64,000 nt of DNA from G942493275 sp942493275 (GTDB lineage: Bacteria > Actinomycetota > Coriobacteriia > Anaerosomatales > PHET01): NCBI GenBank assembly GCA_942493275.1, contig OW818687.1, positions 1-64,000 of the forward strand, given 5' to 3'. A model generated the notes under the pieces. That model was given only the letters and a program-made list of their open reading frames with translations, ran no database searches and was not told where the DNA came from. Made by a program: the position numbers and the translations under genes. Below are positions 16,482 to 23,842 of the stretch, one piece after another (position 1 is the first letter of the stretch; each line of letters starts with the position of its first letter).

Positions 16482-16810
16482 TCCTGCGGCGTGATGAAAG
16501 CGACCCAGGCCCCGTCAGAGCGGCGATCGTAGGTGAAGCGGAAGCGGCCTCTGGTTTCGCGGCGGAGGTCGATCTGGTAACCCAGTCCGGCCGGCTCGTG
16601 GTCGCAGACGAGCATCAACTCGTCCAGGCTGCCCATCTCTACGAGTTTGTCGACGACGCAGAACACCAGAGAACGTCGAAGCGCCGGATCGAAACCTCGT
16701 ATGTCGAGAACGAGCGATCCCGGTCTGCCGTTGGCCACGCGCACCCCTCCCTCACCCCGATTGAACGCACCCACCTGCGTCCTGATGCGGCAACTGCCGG
16801 CTGCCGCCAT
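16478..16810 (-). CDS. DUF2249-type protein, about 110 residues
   Basis: The C-terminal 75 residues match the DUF2249 pattern: LVLDIRGFDPALRRSLVF, an LxLVxDHEPxGLxYQ segment and a final beta hairpin. The family is linked to nitrogen-oxide, haem and redox contexts but has no firm biochemical role. The start is uncertain: the frame is open to 16894, and the ATG at 16810 is chosen for an AGAGG upstream and to remove an atypical Arg-rich N-terminus. It converges on the HAD gene with a 4-nt overlap (CTAG). Confidence 0.65.
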   Translation of the reverse strand: MAAAGSCRIRTQVGAFNRGEGGVRVANGRPGSLVLDIRGFDPALRRSLVFCVVDKLVEMGSLDELMLVCDHEPAGLGYQIDLRRETRGRFRFTYDRRSDGAWVAFITPQD

Positions 16811-17262
16811 CGCCTCTACTCTCGGTCTGTTCCCCCGTAAGCGCAAGGTTTGGCAATAATTCGCAGTAACACGGTTCAAGGGACGCCTCGTCAAGTGTAG
16901 AATGTCTGTGGAGGGTGGAGTGCATGCGATCGGGGCGCGCGGGTGCCTTGTCGTCGCGCGCAGATTGTTGGGGGTTCCTGGAGTTCTTGAACGCTCTCAG
17001 TCATAGGCCTTGAGCCGCGGCCAATCGCCGCGTGCTCGGTCGAATCAATCGTGGCGCGTCTCGCCACAACTATCTCTCGGCTCTGACCGACGAGTGCGGT
17101 TCTTTCGCCCGTCGGCTTCAGCATGTAGACAAGCAGCCTTGGGTCTCATCGGAAGGAGGTCTGCCTCGGTCCTAGCCTGACGACCGGAGCCGGCGCAATG
17201 CCTGTGTGCCGGCGACAAACACTACCTGCAACCTGAACGGAATCAACAAGGAGGTGTATGGC
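16811..17262. other. Intergenic leader region upstream of the hydrogenase operon
   Basis: There are about 450 nt without a convincing gene; only short opposite-strand open frames occur. A sigma-70-like promoter (16875-16903) would give a leader of about 350 nt. I see no recognisable riboswitch. Confidence 0.5.
16875..16903 (+). promoter_or_regulatory. Candidate sigma-70 promoter for the hydrogenase operon
   Basis: TTCAAG (16875-16880) and TAGAAT (16898-16903) are separated by exactly 17 nt. The -10 matches five of six consensus bases; the -35 matches three. It faces the hydrogenase genes. Confidence 0.35.
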
Positions 17263-18453
17263 ATGACGAATGAGAGTCGAGCGTTCTACGATCGTCTCGC
17301 AGACAGCGGCGTAACCCGTCGCGATTTCCTGAAGTACTGCGGCTCGGTCGCTGCGATGCTGGGCCTGTCGGAAGCGATGGTTCCCCAGATCGCAGCTGCA
17401 GTCGAAGGGGCTGCAAGCTCGAAGCTCACTCCGGCCGTGTGGGTCAACGGAGGCGCGTGCACTGGCTGCACGGAGTCGATGGCCCAAGCCACGTACCCGG
17501 ACGTCGCCCAGGTGGTTCTCGACATCCTGTCGATGAACTACATGGAGACCATCATGTATGCCACCGGCGAAGACGCCGACAAGGCGCTCTATGAGACCGC
17601 CGAGGCAAACGCGGGCAAGTTCATCATGATCTACGAGGGTTCGGTCATGACCGGCCTGGAGGGCAACCTGCTCCGCGTCGCCGGAGAGCCTAGCCTGAAG
17701 GTCCTCGACGAGCTCGGTCCGAAGGCCGCTGCCGTGGTGGCCGTCGGTTCCTGCGCAGTTGACGGCGGATGGGTTCGTTCGGTGCCGAGCGTCGGCGCCA
17801 AGAACGTCCCCACCGACTCGACTCAGTGGGCGACCGGTGTTTCCCAGTACTTCGCGTCCAAGAACATCGAGACCCCGGTCATCAACCTTCCCACCTGCCC
17901 GGTTAACCCCGAGTGGATCGTGGCGATGGTTATCGACGTTCTGCTTCTCGGTCAGCTTGCCGATGGTTCGATCCTCGACAAGCTCGACGAGTTCGGTCGT
18001 CCGAAGCTCATCTTCGGCCAGACCATCCACGATCAGTGCCCGCGTCGCGGCCACTTCGAGAATGGCGAGTTCGTGTACCAGTTCGGTTCTGCCGAGGAGG
18101 CCAAGGGCTACTGCCTCTACCCCGTCGGCTGCAAGGGACCGCAGACCTACACCAACTGCCCGATCGTGCGCTGGAACAACCAGACCAGCTGGTGTGTCGA
18201 GTCCGGTTCGCCCTGCATCGGCTGCGGCGACTTCAACTGGGTCGACCAGAACGCTCCGTTCCTGGGCCGCTTCCGCAAGGTCGGCATCGGCTCCGGTCCT
18301 GAGGGTGGCGGGTACAACCCCACGATGATTGGTGCCGCCATCGGTGGCGTCGCGGTCGCAGCTCTTGGCGTCCACGCCGCGGCCTCTGCCGCGACCGGTC
18401 GTCTCGGCCACCTGCCTGCAGATCCCGAGAAGAAGGAAGGGGGCGATAAGTAG
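17263..18453 (+). CDS. [NiFeSe]-type hydrogenase small subunit, Tat-exported
   Basis: This 396-residue small subunit carries electrons from the active site. A Tat signal (VTRRDFLKYCG, RR at 19-20) directs export. The proximal [4Fe-4S] ligands include C66 and C69 (GGACTGC), GSCA and PTCPVNP. Distal-cluster ligands follow in HDQCPRRGHF, GCKGP and NCPIV. In the medial-cluster region the segment reads SWCVESGSPCIGC. Standard [NiFe] enzymes have proline where the first cysteine stands and bind [3Fe-4S]; the cysteine here predicts [4Fe-4S], as in [NiFeSe] hydrogenases. A C-terminal hydrophobic helix (about 350-375) anchors it to the membrane. The ATG at 17263 follows AAGGAGGTG. It overlaps the large-subunit GTG by one base. 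Confidence 0.95.
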   Translation: MTNESRAFYDRLADSGVTRRDFLKYCGSVAAMLGLSEAMVPQIAAAVEGAASSKLTPAVWVNGGACTGCTESMAQATYPDVAQVVLDILSMNYMETIMYATGEDADKALYETAEANAGKFIMIYEGSVMTGLEGNLLRVAGEPSLKVLDELGPKAAAVVAVGSCAVDGGWVRSVPSVGAKNVPTDSTQWATGVSQYFASKNIETPVINLPTCPVNPEWIVAMVIDVLLLGQLADGSILDKLDEFGRPKLIFGQTIHDQCPRRGHFENGEFVYQFGSAEEAKGYCLYPVGCKGPQTYTNCPIVRWNNQTSWCVESGSPCIGCGDFNWVDQNAPFLGRFRKVGIGSGPEGGGYNPTMIGAAIGGVAVAALGVHAAASAATGRLGHLPADPEKKEGGDK

Positions 18454-20108
18454 TGGTACGTACAGTGATCGATCCCCTGACCCGAATCGAGGGTCACCTG
18501 CGCGTCGAGTGTGAGGTCGTCGATGGCATCATCACCGATGCCTGGGTTTCCGGCGGTCTGTACCGTGGCATGGAGCTCGTGATGCAGGGCCGTCAGCCTT
18601 CTGACGCGTTCTACATCGCGCAGCGCATCTGCGGCGTCTGCCCGATCTCCCACGGCCATGCGTCGACGATGTCGGCTGAGGCGGCCCTCGGGGTCACCAT
18701 CCCCGACGGCGCCCGCATCATCCGCAACATCATCGAGGCTGCGCAGTACCTGCACAGCCACATCCTGTGGTTCTACACCCTGGCGGCGCTCGACTACGTC
18801 GATCCCTCCAAGGCGCTCGAGGCCGACATCGCCGAGACCTACGCGCTCGCGCAGGCTGCCGGTACGTCGACCGCCAACTTCGGCGCCGTGCAGGCGAAGC
18901 TCAAGGGCCTGGTCGATGGTGGCCAGCTCTCGATCTTCACCAACGGCTGGTTCGGTCATCCCGCCTACGCGCAGGACATGCCGGCCGAGCTTCACCTCAT
19001 CGCCGTGGCCCACTACCTCGAGGCTCTCGAGATGCAGGCCGAGGCTTCCCGCGTCATCGCGATCATGGGCGGCAAGTTCCCTCACTTCATGACCTCGATT
19101 CCGGGCGGCACGGCATGGGTTCCCACGGAGGAGAAGCTTGACGACGTTCTCTTCCGCCTGCAGCGCGTTCGCGACTGGGTCTATGCGACCATGATCCCGG
19201 ACACGCTGGCGATCGCGCCGTTCTACGCCGACGCGCTGAGCTACGGTGGCGGCACCGGCAACTTCCTGGCCTGGGGCGTGTTCAACGACCCGTCCATGGA
19301 GATGGCCAACCGTTACCTGCCCAACGGCTTCGTCGAGGCATCCAAGGGCCTGACCGTCGCCGATGCCGATCCTGGCATGATCAAGGAGTACGTCGAGCAC
19401 TCATGGCTCGCCGAGGGCGCCAGCGGCCTCAACCCCACCGAGGGTGAGACCATCCCGCCGACGGCATTCCAGGGCTACGACACCGCCGACAAGTACTCGT
19501 GGGCCAAGGCTCCTCGCTACGACGGCAAGTCGACCGAGGTCGGCCCGCTGTCCCGCATGATCGTCGCGTACCTCAAGGGTGTCGCGCCGGTCAAGTCGAT
19601 CATCGATTCGACCCTCGAGGCTCTCGGCGCTGCCGGCAAGCCTGAGGTGCTCGTCTCGCTGCTCGGCCGCGTGGCGGCTCGCAACCTCGAGACTCCGGTC
19701 GTCGCCGACTGGTCGATCGAGTGGGTCAACGAGCTCATCGCCGCGGTGAAGGCCGGTGGCGTCGAGTTCTACAAGCCGATCGAGAACACCGAGGGTGCCG
19801 GCGCTGGTATGTGGGAGGCGCCCCGTGGCGCTCTCGGCCACTGGATGAACGTCAAGGGTGGCGTCATCGCCAACTACCAGATCGTCACCCCGTCGACGTG
19901 GGACATCAGTCCCCGCGACGCCGACGGCGTGCGCGGCCCGATGGAGGAGGCGCTCGTTGGCGCTCCCTGCGTCGACGTCGAGCGTCCGATGGAGGCCGCC
20001 CGTATCGCGCGCAGCTTCGATCCTTGAATCGGATGCGGCGTTCACGTGATTGAACGCAAAACTGGCAAGACCGGCACCGTCTACACCCGCAAGTGGGGGG
20101 TGAAGTAG
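18453..20108 (+). CDS. [NiFeSe] hydrogenase large subunit with in-frame UGA (selenocysteine)
   Basis: The catalytic subunit has the N-terminal Ni motif RICGVCPISH near residue 60. The conventional frame ends at the TGA at 20025-20027 after ...ARSFDP, but continuing in frame gives U-IGCGVH and then a 20-residue tail to the TAG at 20106-20108. DP-U-xxCxxH is the canonical C-terminal Ni-binding motif (DPCxxCxxH) with selenocysteine at the first cysteine. The full product is 551 residues, Sec at 525. The tail after H531 matches the peptide normally removed by a maturation protease, whose gene follows at 20904. The readthrough stop directly abuts the cytochrome ATG. A hairpin at 20038-20057 fits a SECIS. 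Without readthrough the subunit would lack both C-terminal metal ligands. The GTG start overlaps the small-subunit stop. Confidence 0.93.
20025..20027 (+). other. Recoded UGA codon (selenocysteine)
   Basis: The TGA replaces the first cysteine codon of the DPCxxCxxH motif. The codons on both sides (GAT CCT before; ATC GGA TGC GGC GTT CAC after) encode the rest of the motif exactly. Confidence 0.92.
20038..20057 (+). promoter_or_regulatory. Candidate bacterial SECIS hairpin
   Basis: GCGTTCA (20038-20044) and TGAACGC (20051-20057) form a perfect 7-bp stem with a six-base loop CGTGAT. It starts 10 nt after the UGA and lies inside the coding sequence, as bacterial SECIS elements do. The loop contains G residues near its top, the type of feature SelB recognises; exact bulge geometry was not modelled. 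Confidence 0.75.
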
Positions 20109-20777
20109 ATGTCACACGTCTTCACTCGGCAGCAGCATCCGCTGGTGTTCGTCTTCACGCACTGGCTGAACCTTCTGGCGATGCTGTTCCTGACGCTCTC
20201 GGGCTTCTACATCCACTACCCGATCTTCCCGGGTGGGATGGGCGTCGCCCGCGGTACTCACTTCTTCTGGATGTGGGTGCTGTGCATCAACCTGATCGTG
20301 CGCATCATCCTGGCCTTCGTCGTCAAGACGTCGGCCAACGCCGACGGCACCAACGTCGGCATGGACGTGCGCAACTTCGTCCCGCAGGCTGAGAACCGCG
20401 GCACGTTCTTCGCCACCATCGCGTACTACCTGTTCATCAGGAAGACGCCGGCGGCAAAGGGCAAGTACAACCCGCTTCAGAAGCTCGCCTACATCCTCAC
20501 GATCCCGCTCACGCTGCTGGCCGCCTACACCGGCTTCGCACTGTGGGGTCCCACGAGCGACTGGGCGTTCTTCCAGGCAGGTACCGAGTTCTTCGCAAGC
20601 CTGTCGATGTTCAACGCGAGCAGCGGTGGAGACCCCATCGCCATTCGCATCGTGCACTTCTGGACGATGTGGGCCATCCTGGTCTTCACGTTCATCCACG
20701 TCTACCTCGCGAACCTCTACGGGTTCGCCGCGGACAGGGTCATGTTCGCGTGGCAGGAGACGACGGGCGACCACTAG
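20109..20777 (+). CDS. Hydrogenase b-type cytochrome subunit
   Basis: This 222-residue integral membrane dihaem cytochrome b passes electrons from the periplasmic hydrogenase to the quinone pool. Hydrophobic helices are visible near residues 15-33, 50-72, 127-148 and 183-205. Candidate haem-ligand histidines lie in HPLVFVFTHW, HYPIF and RIVHFWTMW...FIHVYLANL. Its ATG follows directly on the TAG of the readthrough large subunit with no gap. Such tight packing supports the TAG at 20106, not the earlier TGA, as the real large-subunit stop. Confidence 0.92.
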   Translation: MSHVFTRQQHPLVFVFTHWLNLLAMLFLTLSGFYIHYPIFPGGMGVARGTHFFWMWVLCINLIVRIILAFVVKTSANADGTNVGMDVRNFVPQAENRGTFFATIAYYLFIRKTPAAKGKYNPLQKLAYILTIPLTLLAAYTGFALWGPTSDWAFFQAGTEFFASLSMFNASSGGDPIAIRIVHFWTMWAILVFTFIHVYLANLYGFAADRVMFAWQETTGDH

Positions 20778-20800
20778 TCGGTCGCATCGGAAGCACTGCC

Positions 20801-20828
20801 GAAAGGCCCCGGGAAGCCGGGGCCTTTC
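20801..20828 (+). terminator. Terminator after the cytochrome b gene
   Basis: A perfect 12-bp inverted repeat (20801-20812 with 20817-20828, loop GAAG) follows the cytochrome stop by 23 nt. The protease gene starts 75 nt later and may be expressed by readthrough or its own promoter. Confidence 0.8.
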
Positions 20829-20903
20829 TGTGTCTCCAGCGCTCACCGCACCCACCGCACGCGCTACACTGGGAGTCTGCGAATCCACGGAGCAAGGAGA
20901 CAG

Positions 20904-21473
20904 ATGGCACCCGAGCGAATCATGGTCATGGGCGTCGGCAATCCCCTCATGAGGGACGAAGGTGCTGGTCCGCGCGTCGTCGAGATGCTGCTCACCGGCT
21001 ACGAGTTCCCCGAGCACGTCGAGGTCATCGACGCGGGCACGATGAGCTACATGATCCTGGACATGCTCCGCGGCGTCGACCGGCTCATCATCGTCGACGC
21101 CGTGCGCGACACGGGCCATCCGGCAGGCACCGTCCTCACGCTGACTCCGAGCGACATGGCGCCCAACCAGATCATGCACTCGCTGCACGACACCCGGGTG
21201 ACCGACGTCCTCGCCGCTGTGGCGCTCATCGACACCGCGCCGGACACGATCTGCGTCGGCGTTCAGATCGACACCATCGAGGAGTTCGTGCTCGAGCTCT
21301 CCCCCGCCGTCGAAGAAGCGCTGCCCGTGGCGACTGCCGCGGTGCTGGAGTTGCTCGCCGACATGGGAGTCGAGCCGAGCCCTCAGACCGGCAGCGACGT
21401 CCACGCCCGCATCATCGAGGCGCTGCGCAGCTATAAGCCGATGCCCGAGGAGACCCTCCGCCCCGCCGAGTGA
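20904..21473 (+). CDS. Hydrogenase maturation endopeptidase (HyaD/HybD family)
   Basis: This 189-residue protease cleaves the C-terminal extension of the hydrogenase large subunit after Ni insertion. It has the family N-terminal GVGNPLMRDEGAG motif with the metal-sensing acid, the DAGT motif, a central aspartate (IIVDAV) and a histidine (SLHDTRV). AAGGAG precedes the ATG. Its expected substrate is the 20-residue tail after H531 that exists only if the UGA in the large subunit is read through, which is independent support for recoding. The protein is somewhat longer than typical (about 160), with an acidic C-terminal tail. Confidence 0.9.
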   Translation: MAPERIMVMGVGNPLMRDEGAGPRVVEMLLTGYEFPEHVEVIDAGTMSYMILDMLRGVDRLIIVDAVRDTGHPAGTVLTLTPSDMAPNQIMHSLHDTRVTDVLAAVALIDTAPDTICVGVQIDTIEEFVLELSPAVEEALPVATAAVLELLADMGVEPSPQTGSDVHARIIEALRSYKPMPEETLRPAE

Positions 21474-21493
21474 CCGACTAAGGAGACGCCGCG

Positions 21494-22297
21494 ATGGATA
21501 CGCATCTGCAGACAGCGATCGCGGCTGCCGAGGCCGGCGGAGTGGTGCTTTCGAGCCGCGTCGGTGACCTCGGTGCGGTCCGCTCGAAAGGAAGTCCCAC
21601 TGACTTCGTGACCGAGGTGGACATCGCCTCGGGCGTGGCTACCGCCCTGGCGATCGCCGAGCGGCTGCCGGGAGCGCGGTTCGTCATCGAGGAGGACGAA
21701 GTCTACGACCTCGCAGGAGTAACCCGGGGCTCACTGTGCGACGAGGAGGTCTGGGTGATCGACCCGCTCGACGGGACGACCTCCTACCTGCACGGATTCC
21801 CCTGCTATTCGGTCGCGGTCGCCCTCCTGCGTGACGGTGTCGCCGTTACAGGCGCCGTCCACAACGCGGCGCTCTCCGAGACCTTCAGTGCGACGCTCGG
21901 CGGCGGAGCGCACGTCGATGGCCGTGCCGTCAGCGCATCGGCTGCCAGCTCGGTTCCCGAGGCACTCCTCGTCACCGGCTTCCCGTACGACCGCGGCGCC
22001 CCGCTCGACCGCCAGCTGGCTATCCTTGCGGCGTTCCTGCGGGCCCCGGTTCACGGCATCCGTCGCGATGGCTCGGCGGCGATTGACTGCTGTCACGTTG
22101 CCTCGGGCCGCGCCGACGGGTTCTGGGAGTTCGGCCTGAAGCCGTGGGACATGGCTGCCGGCGCCGTAATCTGCGCCGAGGCGGGCTGCGTCGTCACAGA
22201 CGCCTCGGGGGCCCTATGGACCCCCGAGTGTGGTTCTATCTGTGTAGCGAACCCGACGCTTCACGCCGGTATGCTTAAGGTCATCGCCTCGGTCTAG
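21494..22297 (+). CDS. Inositol monophosphatase family phosphatase
   Basis: This 267-residue protein is in the Mg-dependent IMPase/FBPase/CysQ superfamily. Visible motifs are IEED near residue 57, the metal-binding DPLDGTTSYLHG and the C-terminal WDMAAGAVICAEAG. It would hydrolyse a sugar- or inositol-phosphate, or 3'-phosphoadenosine-type compounds. AAGGAGACGCCGCG precedes the ATG. It follows the maturation protease by about 20 nt but has no obvious functional link. Its stop overlaps the stop of the convergent hemY gene by 4 nt. Confidence 0.87.
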   Translation: MDTHLQTAIAAAEAGGVVLSSRVGDLGAVRSKGSPTDFVTEVDIASGVATALAIAERLPGARFVIEEDEVYDLAGVTRGSLCDEEVWVIDPLDGTTSYLHGFPCYSVAVALLRDGVAVTGAVHNAALSETFSATLGGGAHVDGRAVSASAASSVPEALLVTGFPYDRGAPLDRQLAILAAFLRAPVHGIRRDGSAAIDCCHVASGRADGFWEFGLKPWDMAAGAVICAEAGCVVTDASGALWTPECGSICVANPTLHAGMLKVIASV

Positions 22298-23790
22298 TAA
22301 GCGCGCTTCTCTTCGACCGAGTCCTCGGCGAGCTCAATGCCCCAGTCGGCGAGTACCTTGCTCGCGCCGCGCTCCCCACTTTCGATGCAGTTGGGCAGCC
22401 CGACGCCGCGGTAACTGCCGCCGGCGAGCGCCAATCCGGGGGTCTCGGCGCAGCGGTCCTCGATGAAGCTAACGCGATCGATGTGGCCGAGGGTGTACTG
22501 CGGCATTCCCTTGTTCCACCGGAAGATGCGCCTGAAGAGGGGCTTCGCGGCCGGGTCGAGTCCGAGGATCGAACGGAACTCGGCAAGCACGATGTCCATC
22601 AGCTCCTCATCGGACTTCTTCATGATCTCCTGGTTCTGCGGACCACCGACGAAGCCGCGGAACATGACCTTGCCCGCAGGCGCGCGGCCCGGCCACTTGG
22701 TGGACGAGTAGGTCGCCGCGAGCAGCGCCCGGTTTTCCACCATCGGACACAGGACGCCGAACGCGTTCATGTCGATTCCAACCTCGGACTCGTCAAACGC
22801 CATCGACACGGTGGCCGAGGAGCTGGACGGGATCTGAGCCAGGGCGTCCGCAATATCGGAGTCCACGCTGCGGACCATCGGCTCGGCTGCCCACGACTCG
22901 GTCGCGACGATCACGGCGTCCGCGGTGTCCGTCGAGCCGTCCGTCAGCATGACTTTGTAGCTGCCGTCTTCGAGACGCTCGATGCGCTCGACGCCGACAC
23001 CGGTGCGGATGCGCTCGGCGCCGATGGCCTCGGTCATCTTCGCGGGCAGCTGAACCATGCCGTTGTTGAGCGAAGTGAAGAATGTACGCGGCTTTGCGCC
23101 GGGCTTGGGCGGGTACTTCTTCTTCATCTCCTCGACCTTCTTGCGGGCGGCGAGGAAGCCCTTCATGAGCGATCCGTACGTCTGCTCCATCTCGAGAAGA
23201 CGCGGGAACGTCGCGGCGAGCGACATCATGGCGGGGTCGGAGGCGTGCACGCCGCCGACGAGTGGCTCCGCGAGTCGGTCGAGGCATTCACGGCCCATGC
23301 GCCGCACGACGAAGTCCTCGAGGGTCTCGTCGTTGAACTCGCCCTCGGCGACCTTCTTGCGCGGGATGAACAGGTCCATGGCCATGCGGAACTTGCCCGG
23401 CCACGAGAACAGGCCCGTGGTCGCAAACGGCACAAACTTCGTCGGCGCGAACATCATCACGCCGTCGGGCATCACGTGAAGCCGCCCGCGCGACAGGATC
23501 AGCGTCTTCTTCCGGCTGTCGTCAGTGGGGAGCTCGTCGTCAAAGAACCCGAGGAGCTTTCCGATGCGGTGCACGGCGGGCTTCTCGGTAAGGAAGCAGT
23601 CGGGGCCCCCATCGACGATGAAGCGCTCGCCGTCGTGCTCCACGATCTCGGTGGCGATCTTGCCGCCGGTTCGCGAGTCCTTCTCGTAGAGTACGACGTC
23701 GACGTCGTGCCCCTCGGCGGCTGCCCGCCTGATCTTGTAGGCTGCGCCGAGACCGGCGACGCCGCCTCCGATGACTATGACCTTCTTCAT
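22294..23790 (-). CDS. hemY: Protoporphyrinogen/coproporphyrinogen oxidase, HemY type (copy 1)
   Basis: This 498-residue flavoprotein has an N-terminal FAD-binding VIGGGVAGLGAAYKI and the C-terminal flavin contact LALAGGSYRGVGLPNCIESG. HemY-family enzymes oxidise coproporphyrinogen III or protoporphyrinogen IX with O2 or another acceptor. It follows a close paralogue (23843-25357) after 52 nt, with matching segments such as MMFAPTKFVPFATT and EPLVGGVHASDP. Both share an unusual C-terminal EEKR end. Active-site loops differ between copies, so substrate or acceptor may differ. AGGGCAGG precedes the ATG. Confidence 0.88.
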   Translation of the reverse strand: MKKVIVIGGGVAGLGAAYKIRRAAAEGHDVDVVLYEKDSRTGGKIATEIVEHDGERFIVDGGPDCFLTEKPAVHRIGKLLGFFDDELPTDDSRKKTLILSRGRLHVMPDGVMMFAPTKFVPFATTGLFSWPGKFRMAMDLFIPRKKVAEGEFNDETLEDFVVRRMGRECLDRLAEPLVGGVHASDPAMMSLAATFPRLLEMEQTYGSLMKGFLAARKKVEEMKKKYPPKPGAKPRTFFTSLNNGMVQLPAKMTEAIGAERIRTGVGVERIERLEDGSYKVMLTDGSTDTADAVIVATESWAAEPMVRSVDSDIADALAQIPSSSSATVSMAFDESEVGIDMNAFGVLCPMVENRALLAATYSSTKWPGRAPAGKVMFRGFVGGPQNQEIMKKSDEELMDIVLAEFRSILGLDPAAKPLFRRIFRWNKGMPQYTLGHIDRVSFIEDRCAETPGLALAGGSYRGVGLPNCIESGERGASKVLADWGIELAEDSVEEKRAY

Positions 23791-23842
23791 GCGCCTGCCC
23801 TTCCCGGGCCTTTGCGGCCGCTTTCCTTACCCCTGACAGGTA

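Noticed and set aside
16891..17124. 77-codon minus-strand open frame in the hydrogenase leader
   Set aside because: No protein-like motif and no ribosome site; treated as leader DNA.
18453..20027. Large hydrogenase subunit as a 524-residue pseudogene or truncated gene
   Set aside because: The TGA stands exactly at a conserved cysteine position, the frame beyond it encodes the motif and maturation tail, and the operon is intact, so recoding is the better explanation.
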